Below are positions 52,758 to 64,000 of a stretch of 64,000 nucleotides of DNA, one piece after another. The notes under the pieces are model-generated. The model was not told the origin of the DNA. It ran no database searches and was given only the letters and a program-made list of their open reading frames with translations. This DNA is from Bolinopsis microptera (taxonomy: Eukaryota; Ctenophora; Tentaculata; Lobata; Bolinopsidae), in the NCBI RefSeq assembly GCF_026151205.1, contig NC_087078.1:14835118-14899117 (forward strand), read 5' to 3'. Made by a program: the position numbers and the translations under genes. The first letter of the stretch is position 1. Each line of letters begins with the position of its first letter.

Positions 52758-53685
52758 CGTTTTCTGTCGCAGTGTCCGGTCTCCGGATGATTGTAAGTGT
52801 TACAAAGTTAACCAAATCTTACCTTATAACCATTGAATCCGTGCCATTTAACCAATGATGTTTTATAATTTTTAGATTGACCTAATCTACTACAACTTCA
52901 GACCAAGGAATACTTATTGGGCAGCAATAATTAATAAAGTCCCAAAAATGTGATATTTTTAACATTATAGTGCCTAAAAACAATACATTTTCTCTCCTGA
53001 GTAGTGGAGGTATGAGTCACGTGGTTAAGGTTCTGATCATGTTCTGATCATGCTCGTCCACTAATGTCGAAAACGATATTTTTGTTTGTACCAATATCCT
53101 TTGATTGACGATTTCAATCCTTCCCAGCTCGTAGCGGCCCAGTATATACAACAATATCCTCAACTTCGAATGAAAATTTAAAATTTTCGTGTAACAAAGT
53201 GCTCAACTAAGATTCATTAGGAGCAAATATGACAAGTATAAAAGAAACAAACGTTGTAACAATCTGCTCCAGCGTTGTAGCTGTAATGATCTCGTTATTG
53301 TTTGCCATGGTCTATTCAAAGTGTATTGCATAATAAATGTGTAACTGTACGTGGATAAACGCACAATTTCATAATCATAAGCAGTATAACTTTGAATAAA
53401 AGGACGATACTGTTGCAGCCTCATAGCTTGATAGGGCTACTGAAATGTGTATTGTAACCCCTTAACATTCTAACCTTGTAACATATAAACTGATTACAAC
53501 AATGCTTATTTATTACATTTATTGAGTATCCAGTCCTCATCCTGGCTCCATAATATGAAGGATTTGAAACTATAAATTATACTGGAGCTGGTGAAATTAA
53601 CACAACGAAACAAACTCTTAATGCTATCTAATCATTAGATAAGTGATATATGTATTTATAATCATTAGATATGGCTTTGTACCGT

Positions 53686-53745
53686 AGAATATTGGAACAA
53701 TTCGACATATTGGAACAATTCGACATATTGTAACAATTCGACATA
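53686..53745. repeat. Short tandem repeat of ATTGGAACAATTCGACAT
   Basis: Three to four copies of an 18-bp unit with small variants (ATATTGTAACAATTCG in the last). No associated gene. Confidence 0.8.
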
Positions 53746-54485
53746 GTGTGTAGAAATCCTAATAGTGGTATTATTAAAAACTGGATTGAAAGCTAATCTA
53801 AATTACAAAATGTATCTTTAATAAAGATAAATTTTGTAATTTTATGAATATCCTTTTCGCAAAGTCGTAGTTCTCTTGTCTAACTCTAACTCCAGTACGT
53901 GTCGAAATAGAGTCCAGTTAACCGTAGCGCACTCTAGTTCGACAAAGTCCAACTAAAGGCTTAAAGGGGTTTGTCGAACTACAGTACGTGTCGAACTAGA
54001 GTGCGCGTCGAACTGTCGAGTTCGTGTACCGATGAAGTAGGCTATCAATTATCGGTATAAAATCTTTTATATTGATAAACAGATAAAGATTTAGGTTTTA
54101 TCTAGATAATACAGATAAAACCGATAATTTTTCTGCTGAGGGTAAAAGCCAGAATATTTTCATAATTCACTAGAACTAATCGGCGACTTGTATCACTGTT
54201 TACTGCAGTAAACTTGGTACAGCAGTAAGGTAAAATGCCAGCACCCTCTTCAAGAGAACAATGTCAATAGCTTTAATTAAACTCACATCCAAGTAAACTG
54301 CCTCTGTTATCAGTTATCATACTAGAATACGTTTGGGACTGTTTTTTTGGATTACTTGGGAACAGGGACAAGCAAAACCATTAAAATTTCACTGTATTCT
54401 GGCAGTATTTTTGGTAATTTGTTATGAATTTTTATACCGATAAAAATATATTTTATCGATATAAAAATATATTTTATATATATAC

Positions 54486-54880
54486 TAGAAAGCCCGTGGT
54501 AACAGGGACGAAGCTAGTAGTATTCTTTGAAAGACAGTTTTAATCGCATCAAAAAATATCCATCCCAACCGAAAATACAACCGATTTAAATATAAAACAC
54601 TTTAAACACAACGTAAAATTACCACAAAACCGATCAAAATGACGTTAAAACAATCTTTGCACGTGCATGTGTGCATTAAAACACCGTTGCTATGGAACGT
54701 TTTGGTTGTTACCTAAATTCCTATTTTTCATCAAATTTGCACGTGGGCGGTCGTACAGACATACATTCTACAAAAAGAATTCTCTGAATTATAAGTAAGA
54801 CTAGAAAACCCGTGGTCACAGGGACGAAGCTAGTAGTATTCTTTGAAAGAAAGTTTTAATCGCATCAAAAAATATCATAA
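54486..54880. repeat. Pair of ~80-bp direct repeats 314 bp apart
   Basis: ACTAGAAAGCCCGTGGTAAC...GGGACGAAGCTAGTAGTATT...TTTTAATCGCATC at 54486 recurs at 54803 with few changes. Such spacing could be a small element with two repeated ends or a duplicated repeat copy. No coding content between them. Confidence 0.8.
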
Positions 54881-54985
54881 AATTGTTCGTATTCCATTTA
54901 TAAACCTAGACCACTAAACATTAAATGCTATTTATTAAAGAGCTGTGGTTACAGGCTTTAAAGGATTAAAAGATTTAAAACTTAC

Positions 54986-56687
54986 TTGAAAAAATAATCC
55001 CATAGACCTCAACTTCAGCCAGTGCAATTGGTTCCGTGCCTTGTTCCCTCACTATCTTCACCAACATACTCACCTGATCGGTGCCAGAGAAGATATACTC
55101 CTGATTCACAGTTTGGCCGTATTCAACTCTCCCGACCTTTTTTTCTCCTACAAAAACGGAGACTCCATTTATCGTCTGACCATGAACCTTGACAGTGTCT
55201 ATAAAGTAGGCTGCAGAGAAGTCCACTTTCCACCACTGATCAACCACACTTTGAGTTTGCGAGAACCTGAATTTTGAACTTTTTATATACTAAACTACGG
55301 CTGTACTGGTCAGATTTATTACTTCTGTTCAAAATTAACCGATGTATATATTGATCTTGTTTAGAAAACCAGAAAGCACGAAGTATACAATGTTAATGAG
55401 ATCTCGATTCTTATCCAAAATACATGCTATACAGCTATACTGATTACTGGTGTTGTACTTACCCGTTCACATTATCAACTATGCCGTCGATGGCTTTATC
55501 AGCTTTAAAAGCTGACGACAAATCGGTAGATTGCGTTGCTTTTCCAGCATTCTTTGCAATGTTTCCGTAACCCTCTGAATATTTATAATTGTGACTGAAA
55601 TCTCGGTTTGGTGCAGTTTTCGTTGTTCTGCAAAAATTAACCTATCCTTAGCCATATTTTTTATTGGTATGAAGCGGAATTTCACCAAAATTACATCCTT
55701 CCGACAGCAATGATTTTATTGTCAACTTGAGTCTCAAAGACCACCAAATTCGTTATTTATTTGTCCGACGTCAATAGAAATCGTGCTTTGGCACCAAATT
55801 ACCGGCTCAGTATTTTCCTAGTTGTCACTCCTATAATAAATTTAAAGAAAATAAAAATGCAAATTATATAATTTTACCATAATGACAGTATTCAGCTGAT
55901 GGAGATCCAGGTTCCGATACTTTGCTTTCAGGGCAGTCCGTACAAGATGGAGCTGCTGAGAGGCTAGGCTGAACGTACTGTTCTTTTTACACTGCTGACA
56001 TCCAATGGTGGTTGTGTAGTCTCCCGCCGGGCAAGGATCTGAAACATGTTTCGATCAATAAGAAGCATGATGGCAAAATAACATAGAATCTAAATCTGCA
56101 GTTTGCTGGAATCAGTTTGTGTTAGTCAGCTTTAAAAGGTGCTGGAGAGCCCCGACCCCGACCCTGACCCCGAACCCGACCCCGACCCCGAATTTTTCAA
56201 CTGTAATGAATTATGCTTCCAGATATGAGCATATGTACACAAACGAGATTAGTTCACTAACCAGTCGAAAAGTAAGCAGTCATTTCTTTCATGGCGATCA
56301 CTACCGGATAGTCAGATAGCGACTGACTAACATTGAGTTTGACTTGGAGTTGGTCCCCACACGCATATTTTGCACACTTTATGTTATAGGTCTGGTCAGA
56401 ACCGTATCTAGTCCGCAACACACCACATAGACTCTCCTTACCAGCTCCAGAGTTCACCACTAAGATCTTCCCTTTATCCATTCGGAACTGTTCATCATCT
56501 GTCTTTTGACAGACTATCCTAACTGAATCAATGCAGGAGATTTTATTAAACGTAATCTTGAACTAAACATTTTTGCCGTGATTCGTATGGCAAAGGGAGT
56601 TTAAATCGCCATCTATGCAGTTAGTTGCTGGGTAGTGCTGAAAGGTAGATTCCTGTGTTGCCGCTGTTGCTGTAACTTCTACCAATC
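54986..56687 (-). pseudogene. Fucolectin (FTP/F5-8C-like) domain gene with frame breaks
   Basis: Exons on the minus strand: 56687-56262, 56038-55878, about 55601/55627-55463 and 55266-54986. Exon 1 holds a full FTP domain (ATNCIDGDLNSLCHTNHGKN ... NSGAGKESLCGVLR ... CGDQLQVKLNVS). Exon 2 holds a Cys-rich ephrin-receptor/GCC2-like repeat (CPAGDYTTTIGCQQC, CTDCPESK). Exons 3-4 hold a second FTP domain (GNIAKNAGKATQST, AIDGIVDN, DQWWKVDFSAAYFIDTVKV, EPIALAEVEVYG). Such proteins bind fucose on foreign glycans. Two lesions: TAG at 56563-56565, where the family pattern suggests a tryptophan codon, and a one-base loss in an A run at 55984-55988. No signal-peptide exon was found. Either a decaying gene or one with base errors. 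Confidence 0.75.
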
Positions 56688-58036
56688 CTGATGATGGAAT
56701 GGTTATAAGGAGAACTTATTGACCTACCTTGGCCCTGAATATTAAATTGTGTGACGATGCGTTATTTCTTGCAGTCATTCTTTTTAAATAACAGCTTTGT
56801 TTTGTTAAGTAAGTTGGACAGTAATGGTCGTCTTCATAAGTTTGAGTACACTAATCTTAGACTTCGGTACATTTTTCTACTTGTTATTAATTTGGACGCC
56901 AACCGTTAGCTTCACGAATTAAGATGTACTCTTACCTGTTTTAGCGATGTTGATAAAACGTGCTATGAACATGAACAACAGTAAATTTGAGAAATACTAC
57001 GATGATAGATTGCAATGATTTGAATTATTTCTATCAAGTTAATACTATACAAAACACGTGTGTCTAATATTATGGTTGAGAAAAGGAATCAAAAGATCCA
57101 CATAAATATATAAGTAAGGCTGAGAAAACGGAGAAGAATTTTTAATAAGTAAACTTATCCACGATAGGAGAGGTTACGACTTACGTGTTCTCGCTGGCCG
57201 CTGAATAACTGACGATTGAGCAGTTCATTGGCAAGTGAAGTAAACGAACGCAAAATGTTGAAGCGACCAATGACTTCCGTTCCTTGATAAAGGGACATCT
57301 AAGGATTTAAGGATGTTAATCCCTTAATAGTTTTATATACAGATTGTTGTTAGAGAAAACGAATGAACTTTTGAATTCTCTTTGTTAAATATACCACATG
57401 GGTACCAAAACTGAACGCTTCTTGTGAATAAGCAAAATAGTAGTGGACTCATGAGTATAGGGGGCTCCAAACTCACCCTCAAAACGATCTCGGTACGTGG
57501 GCATTGAGCAAGTGTGGCTGATGAGCATTCGAAGTATTCGGGTTTTTAAAGGTAAAAATATCAATGGCCTATCAATGAGCTGGGGGGGGGGGGGGGGGGG
57601 GGGGGGGGGCTGGGGGACGGGGGTGGAGGGCTCCTAGAATATAAGATACTTAAAACCTTGCATCTAGTATATAGTAGTAGTATATACTATATATACTATA
57701 TAAGTATATATAGTAGTAGTAGTACCACGATTTACCGCAGAATCTGGGAGTAAGGAAAAAGCTGCGGTAAATCAGGGTTTGCAGTAAATCGGGGCGCGGT
57801 AAATAGGGGTTTTACTGTATTAACTTGTATGCTCCAGGCCAAGATTATATTTATAACGCAAGGAAGCTATCTGCTATCACGGGGAACAACTCAGAGCTCA
57901 CAGAGCACACTAAGCACTAATATATTTAATAACTTTATGGAAGTGTATTGTAAGTGTATTGATCGGCGCGGTGGTTACTTCCCCCTACTTATGACGCAGC
58001 AGACTTACAACCAACTCAGATATTTCAATTGTAAAT
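56688..58036. other. Intergenic / upstream of fucolectin gene
   Basis: No supported gene. A donor-like site at 57179-57184 (minus strand) follows a short open stretch (to about 57290) that could be a 5' exon, but nothing confirms it. A 28-G run is at 57582-57609. Near 57728-57810 there are GGTAAAT(C/A)GGGG-type direct and inverted repeats resembling a small transposon end. Confidence 0.5.
57582..57609. repeat. 28-bp poly-G run
   Basis: Uninterrupted G28 followed by a G-rich segment (CTGGGGGACGGGGGTGG). Similar homopolymers end the elements at 3448-4316 and 34118-34501, but no inverted partner is visible here. Confidence 0.9.
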
Positions 58037-59382
58037 GAATGGGAAAAGCGAGCGACCGATTTCATTCTCGGTATCATTTTGCATTTGATAACGGTCATTC
58101 AAATTGATATCATTGCCTTTTGTTTGGGAAAGAGAGACACTGGCAGCGCTCCACTCTACCCATGATTATGGGTTTTGGTCAAATATCATCTCTTTTTTAT
58201 TATAATGTCAGGGTACTTTACAAAGTCGAAATGTAAACTCATAACTTCATTAATATTAATAAGGAGGTGATTTCAACGATTTCGAAATTTTTCCTTTAAA
58301 ACCATTTACTTGTGTTTAGGTAAGCATATCGGTCGATCACTGACTGAATATGCCACTTTATACTCATTGAAGTTGGCATTAAATTCATATATAATGACAT
58401 TGAACTGTCGTGGCAAAGCAGAATTTGTTCAAAATCACGAATGAGCAAAATTTTAACCTTTCGCACGTGCAAACCTTGAGCGGAAGTTGCGTGCGCATCC
58501 AATATTGAATCGCCGTAAATTTTTGCATGATGGTGTTTTATATATAGTTTGATAAGCATGCAAAGTTTCAAAGTATTTCAAGAAGAACTGTAATCACAAC
58601 GGCATTCCAAAGTTGACGGAAATTGGTGAAAACAGCAATTTTCAGTGATTTTAGCAATTTTTTATCATTTTGGGCGTATCCCCACGTGTGCAACTTTTCG
58701 ATTTTCAACTTTAAAACTAGCCTATGACACAATTTAGAGCTTTAGGAAGCAAAATTGAGCTCCACAACCCAAGGGATGGTGCAACACCAGAGAATACCAG
58801 AACGTAAAATTAGCGTTTTTATAAAATTATTCTTTAAAAAAGCACTAACTTCAATAGCGAATATCTTTATGAAGGAGCAAGCTAGAAAAACTTTCCGGTA
58901 GATTTTCAGAATGCTTAAACAATTATCTAACTTCAATATGCCACTAAATTTGGAATAAAATTACTCCTTAATGGCGTAAAATCGATTTGAAAAATGATTA
59001 CTTTGTGAAAAATCAAATTTTAAAAATGGTTAACTTGATGACGTCATCAAGTGGTGATGATGACGTTGAATTACTTTTTAACATAATGTAAACTAAAGTC
59101 TAAACAATTATCTTCAAAACCTGTGGTCCGAAATGGCTGTATCTTTTATACTTTAGAATCTACGGACACTTAAATACAGGCTAAAATTCACTGGCAAAGC
59201 GTCTATCCCTGAATATATATATGTATATATGTATATTTTACCAAAACCCATAATCATGGGTAGAGTGGACCGCTGCCAGTGTCTCTCTTTCCCAAACAAA
59301 AGGAAATGATATTAATTTGATTGACCGTTCTCAAATGCAAAATGATACCGAGAATGAAATCGGTCGCTCGCTTTTCCCATTC
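58037..59382. mobile_element. Inverted-repeat element E1 (1.35 kb)
   Basis: Ends with GAATGGGAAAAGCGAGCGAC and its inverse. The arms pair for about 150 bp, including CCATGATTATGGGTTTTGGT. The interior contains TGATGACGTCATCA. No transposase frame; short minus-strand open frames recur between copies at non-conserved positions and look fortuitous. Confidence 0.88.
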
Positions 59383-59600
59383 ATTCACGGCTTACGAATT
59401 GACGAATTGTAATAAGTTTCGATTGATTACATCAATCAGATGCTGTAAAAATCTCTTTGGGTTGCGTTCGGGTCGATACCTAGTATTTCGGGGTAAGGGT
59501 GGTAGTTACTACTTATTGAATTAGCTGAAGTTTATTGAATCTTTATTGCCGAGTACAGCTGCCTTCGGGTAGTTCTTCTTAATCTATTACAATTGTAAAT

Positions 59601-60942
59601 GAATGGGAAAAGCGAGCGACCGATTTCATTCTCGGTATCATTTTGCATTTGAGAACGGTCAATCAAATTAATATCATTTCCTTTTGTTTGGGAAAGAGAG
59701 ACACTGGCAGCGGTCCACTCTACCCATGATTATGGGTTTTGGTAAAATATCATCTCTTTTTGATTATAATGTCAGGGTACTTTATAAAGTCGAAATTTAA
59801 ACTGATATCTTCATTAATAAGGAGGAAGTTTCAACGATTTCGAAATTTTTCCTTTAAAAACATCTCCTTGTGTTTAGGTAAGCATATCGGTCGATCACTG
59901 ACTGAATATGCCACTTAATACTCATTCAAGTTGGCATTAAATTCATATATAATTACATCAAACTGTCGTGGCAAAGCAGAATTTGTTGGAAATCACGAAT
60001 GAGCAAAATTCTCACCTTTCGCACGTGCAAACTTTGAGCGGACGTTGCGTGCGCATCCAAAATTGAATCGCCGTAAATTTTTGCATGTAATTGTTTTATA
60101 TATAGCTTGATAAGCATGCAAAGTTTCAAAGTATTTCAAGAAGAGCTGTAATCACAACGGCACTCTAAAGTTGACAGAAAATGACGAAAACAGCAATTTT
60201 CAGTGATTTTAGCAATTTTCTATCAATTTGGGCGTGTCCCCACGTGTGCAACTTTTCGATTTTCAACTTTAAAACTAGCCTAATACACAATTTATACCTA
60301 TAGAAAGCAGAACTGAGCTCCACAACCCAAGGCATGGCCCAACACCAGAGAATACTAAATCGCAAAATTGACGTTTTTATAAAATAATTCTTCAAAAAAG
60401 TACAAACTTCAATGACGAATATCTTTATGAAGGAGCAAGCTAGAAAAACTTTCCGGTAGATTTTCAGAATGCTTGAACAATTATCTAAGATAAAAATTTC
60501 CTCAGATTTTGAATACAATTACTTTTTAATGGTGTAAAATCATTTTTAAAAGTTATTACTTTGTCAAAAATCAAGTTTTAAAAACGGTTAACTTGATGAC
60601 GTCATCAAGGGGTGTTCATGACGTCAAATAATTTGTTTATACAATGTAAACTAAAGTGTACACAATTATTTTCAAGACCTGTGGTCGGAAATGGCTGTAT
60701 CTTTTATACTTTTGAATCTATGGACAATTAAATACAGGCTACAATTGACTGGCAAAGCGTCTATCCCTGAATATATATATGTATGTATATAGATATTTGA
60801 CCAAAACCCATAATCATGGGTAGAGTGAACCGCTGCCAGTGTCTCTCTTTTCCAAACAAAAGAAAATGATATTAATTTGAGGAACCGTCCGCAAATGCAA
60901 ATTGATACCGAGAATGAAATCGGTCGCTCGCTTTTCCCATTC
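59601..60942. mobile_element. Inverted-repeat element E2 (1.34 kb)
   Basis: Same family and orientation as E1, alignable along its length with scattered substitutions. Flanked by CAATTGTAAAT on the left like E1. The right end is followed directly by the start of E3. Confidence 0.88.
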
Positions 60943-60975
60943 AATAAGCTTTATTACAATACGTAAGCCGTGAAT

Positions 60976-62132
60976 GAATGGGAAAAGCGAGCGACCGATT
61001 TCATTCTCGGTATCAATTTGCATTTGCGGACGGTTCCTCAAATTAATATCATTTTCTTTTGTTTGGAAAAGAGAGACACTGGCAGCGGTTCACTCTACCC
61101 ATGATTATGGGTTTTGGTCAAATATCATCTCTTTTTGATTATAATGTCAGGATAATTTACACAGTCGAAACTTAATAAGGAGGTAATTTCAACGATTTCG
61201 AAATTTTACCTTTGAAAACGTTTCCTTGTGTTTAGGTAGGCATATCTGTCAATAACAGACTGAATATAGCACTTTTTACTCATTCAAGTTGGCATTAAAT
61301 TCATATATAATGCCATTTTAATATCGTGGGAAAGCAGAATATATTCGAAATCACGAATGAGCAAAATTCTCACCTTTCGCACGTGCAAACTTTGAGCGGA
61401 CGTTGCGTGCGCATAAAATATTGAATCACCATAAATTTTTGCATAGTGTTATTTAATATATAGTTTGATAAGCATGAAAAGTTTCAGAAGATTTCAAAAA
61501 GAACTTGGATCACAACGGGACTCCAAAGTTGGTAAAAATCGTGAAAATAACAATTTTTAGTGATTTTAGCTATTTTAAATGAATTTGGGCGTGTCCCCAC
61601 GTGTGCAACTTTTCGATTTTCAACTTTAAAACTAGCCTATAACACAATTTAGACCTATAGGAAGCAAAATTGAGCTCCACAACCCAAGGGATGGCCCAAC
61701 ACCAGAGAATACTAATTCACAACTTTTGTGTTTTTATAAAATTATTCTTCAAAAAAGCACAAACTTCAATAGCGAATATCTTTATGAAGGAGCAAGGTAG
61801 GAAAACTTTCCGGTAGATTTTCAGAATGCTTGAACAATTATCTAAGATGAAAATGTCCTCAGATTTTGAATAAAATTACTCCTTAATGCTTTAAAATCGA
61901 TTTGAAAAGTTGTTATTTTGTCAAAAATCAAGTTTTAAAAACACTTAAATTGATGACGTCATCAAGTGATGATGATGACAATAAATTATTTTCGATATAA
62001 TGTAAACTAAAGTATAAACAATTATCTTTAAAACCTGTGGTTCGAAATGACTGTATCTTTTATACTTTTGAATCTACGGACACTTAAATGTAGGCTACAA
62101 TTTACTGCAAAAGCGTCTATACATATATATAT
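60976..62132. mobile_element. Inverted-repeat element E3, right end missing
   Basis: Third copy in the same orientation. The left arm is intact, but the sequence is lost after the TA-rich stretch near 62125, so the right arm is absent. The E2/E3 junction (CCCATTCAATAAGCTTTATT...GTGAATGAATGGG) forms a palindrome. Confidence 0.85.
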
Positions 62133-62139
62133 ATATATA

Positions 62140-62567
62140 CCTTATCGGACTTTATTCGGACGGACATTACTTGAACGCTGGAGGCCCTAGCCTTCATCTT
62201 AATGTCCGTTCAAATAAAGTCCGTTCAATTAATGTCCGTCCAAGTTAAAGTCCGTTGAAATTTGTTCAAACATTTTTTCCATTTCGAACTTTTTGTCCAG
62301 CATATGACAACTTTTTAATGTCAGTCAATTTCAATAGCTATCATTAAACTAAACAATATCGTTGAATCAATAAAAACAAGGTATTTTTCTTCCTTGCGAC
62401 TATTTTTTTCTTCCTTAATCATTTGCTAAAATTAAAAAAACCTCAAAAAAAAAGATGAAAAAAATTCGGATTTTTGATGGTTTTGATCGCCTTCTAGCGT
62501 TCATATTAATGTCCGTTCATAATTGTGTCCGTTCAAGTAATGTCCGTCCAAATAAGGTCCGATAAGG
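62140..62567. mobile_element. 428-bp element with 39-bp TIRs inserted in a TA run
   Basis: Ends CCTTATCGGACTTTATTCGG and the inverse CCAAATAAGGTCCGATAAGG; inner arms carry GGACGGACATTACTTGAACG on both sides. Multiple short GTCCGTTCAA repeats occur inside. Flanks are TATATA on both sides, consistent with a TA target as in Tc1/mariner-type elements. Non-autonomous. Confidence 0.85.
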
Positions 62568-62582
62568 TATATATATATAGCT

Positions 62583-63660
62583 TCACGACAATCTGTCGTA
62601 AAACAGGGGTTCTAGAAAACCCACTTCCCGATGCTCCTGAAACCTGAAACTTTTTTTGCAGTCGATTTGGTCAACGTCTAGACGCCCTGAAAAATTTCAG
62701 ATCTCTAACTCAATTTTAACATGGTTTTTAAGGCACCTGAATATGGCGATTTTGGGTTTTTTACCGAATTTCGTATAACAGTGCTGGCGAGTATTTTATG
62801 CAAATTTCTTAATAATCTCAACATAACTATTTTTTATTCCTGTCATCTTTGACATCAAATTAGAATGTTTTGAACTAAAAATAATTCTGCTTAACGACTT
62901 CCGATGAGTCTTAATGCCTGAAAAACTCCTGCCGGAGGCGGCGGCCTAGTCGGCCGCCGCCTCCGGCCGGAGTGCACGCTTCGCGTGCACAAAAGAGGCT
63001 TGTAACGTGTACCAAAGGGGGTATAATAGTAAAGGGGGTATAATAGTAAAGGGGGTATAATAGTAAATGGGGATCATAGTATACCCACAATAAATGCAAC
63101 GGTCGTGCTTGCCAGCACTGTGATATCACGACAATCTGTCGTAAAACAGGGGTTCTAGAAAACCCATTTCCCGATACTCCTGAAACTTGAAACTTTTTTT
63201 ACAGTCGATTAGGTCAACGTCTAGACGCCCTGCAAAGTTTCAGATCTCTAACTCAATTTTAACATGGTTTTTAAGGCACCTAAATATGGCGATTTCGGGT
63301 TTTTTACCGAATTTCGTATAACAGTGCTGGCGCGTATTTTATGCAAATTTTTAAAAAATCTCAACATAACAATTTCTTATTTCTGTCATCTTTGACATCA
63401 AATTAGAATATTTTGAACTAAAACTAAATCTGCTGAACGACTTCCGATGAGTCTTAATGCCTGAAAAACTCCTGCCGGAGGCGTCGGCCTTCGGCCGCCG
63501 CCTCCGGCCGGAGTGCACGCTTCGCGTGCACGAAAGAGGCTTCCGACGTGGACCAAAGGGGGTGTAAAGGGGGTATAATAGTAAAGGGGGTAGAATAGTA
63601 AAGGGGGTACATAGTATACCCCCAATAAAGACACCGCTCGTGCTTGCCAGCACTGTGAAA
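62583..63660. repeat. Two tandem ~540-bp units with GC-rich hairpins
   Basis: Unit 1 starts CACGACAATCTGTCGTAAAA near 62584 and unit 2 at 63126; both end GCTTGCCAGCACTGTGA. Each contains CCGGAGGCGnCGGCC...CCGCCTCCGGCCGGAG and GTGCACGCTTCGCGTGCAC hairpins, and an AAAGGGGGTATAATAGT minisatellite of 2-4 copies. Both strands carry short open frames with no homology. Confidence 0.92.
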
Positions 63661-64000
63661 TAATATAGTTATCATGACACTCTGCCACTCGCCCAGTTAA
63701 CCTACCAACTACAATAGAATTTGTGAACCCCTAGTTAGTATGCGGCTCCCTAGGTCCATTCTTAACAATGATTACAATACTTACACTCTTAAAAGTAGTT
63801 CATTTTCCATCGATGGAAAGGGTGATTAGTGAGACTCGTGGGCGAGGAGCCGAGGAGCGGTGGGCATTGAATTTGCGGGCTCATTTCTGTATGACTATGA
63901 ATATTCAACGATGAATGCTCAACGTTTTCCACCCTTAATGAGCATAACTAAGAACCCCATACTGACTCCCTAGAAGCCCAATAAATTACGATGATAAAAC
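63661..64000. other. Window end, no feature seen
   Basis: Unique-looking AT-rich sequence with no exon signals, repeats or open frames of interest. Confidence 0.5.

Larger units (their letters stand above)
51963..54985. other. Intergenic stretch
   Basis: No gene supported. It contains a 30-bp minisatellite (52668-52757), a ~17-bp repeat ATTGGAACAATTCGACAT (53686-53745), AT-rich simple sequence (54420-54485) and two direct repeats (54486-54565 and 54803-54880). Confidence 0.6.

Noticed and set aside
56949-56990. Short Met-start stretch (MFIARFINIAKTG) before a donor, in phase with the fucolectin exon
   Set aside because: Phase fits, but it does not look like a signal peptide and is too short to support.
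57179-57290. Possible 5' exon of the fucolectin gene
   Set aside because: A GTAAGT follows an open stretch, but there is no signal peptide, no clear acceptor phase match and no homology.
58025-62132. Protein-coding genes in the 58-62 kb region
   Set aside because: All open frames are short, differ between the three near-identical copies and lack homology; the copies are better explained as non-autonomous elements.

Overview
This window is animal nuclear DNA, AT-rich, with GT-AG introns, collagen, lectin, class A GPCR and M14 carboxypeptidase genes, and many small transposable elements. The gene content (a rhamnose-binding-lectin/galectin/collagen fusion, a fucolectin-type gene, an orphan GPCR, LINE 3' fragments) suggests a marine invertebrate. 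A cnidarian is plausible, but this is inference from general family knowledge; no taxonomic search was possible. No bacterial, viral or organellar features were seen.

Layout. 1-6452: two arms of a ~326-bp satellite in opposite orientation, separated by an 869-bp element with poly-G/poly-C termini. 6687-39505 (+): the 3' part of one very large multi-exon gene. I assembled about 26 exons with compatible phases. They end in a RING finger and resemble TTC3/DZIP3-type E3 ubiquitin ligases; the 5' end lies outside the window or within or beyond the satellite. Its introns host other genes on the opposite strand: an intronless class A GPCR (25592-26698) and three tandem M14A metallocarboxypeptidase genes (31598-38507). 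Of these three, one is intact with a long acidic repeat tail, one is frameshifted, and one is broken by a stop codon and an insertion. Introns also hold complete-looking non-autonomous DNA elements with terminal inverted repeats and target-site duplications.

39506-43715: intergenic, rich in palindromes, hAT-like miniature elements, short telomere-like TTAGGG runs and a GC-rich inverted-repeat cluster. 43716-49646 (+): a complete seven-exon secreted protein of about 570 aa: signal peptide, PLAT-like domain, rhamnose-binding lectin domain, galectin-like domain, collagen triple helix and Cys-rich tail. Two of its introns carry 5'-truncated LINE insertions with target-site duplications. 49980-51602 (-): an intronless arylsulfatase B-like gene with a partial 5' duplicate upstream. 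54986-56687 (-): exons of a fucolectin (FTP)-domain protein with an in-frame stop and a homopolymer frameshift. 58037-63660: a repeat-only region with three tandem ~1.35-kb inverted-repeat elements, a TA-inserted element and two tandem ~540-bp units with GC-rich hairpins.

How the genes relate: the RING gene is an intracellular ubiquitin ligase candidate. The carboxypeptidases, sulfatase and both lectin genes have signal peptides or secreted or extracellular domain types, and would act on proteins and glycans outside the cell, in digestion, matrix or defence. Several single-base frame breaks (near 6964, 31857 and 55986) sit in otherwise clean reading frames, so consensus errors must be separated from real pseudogenes.
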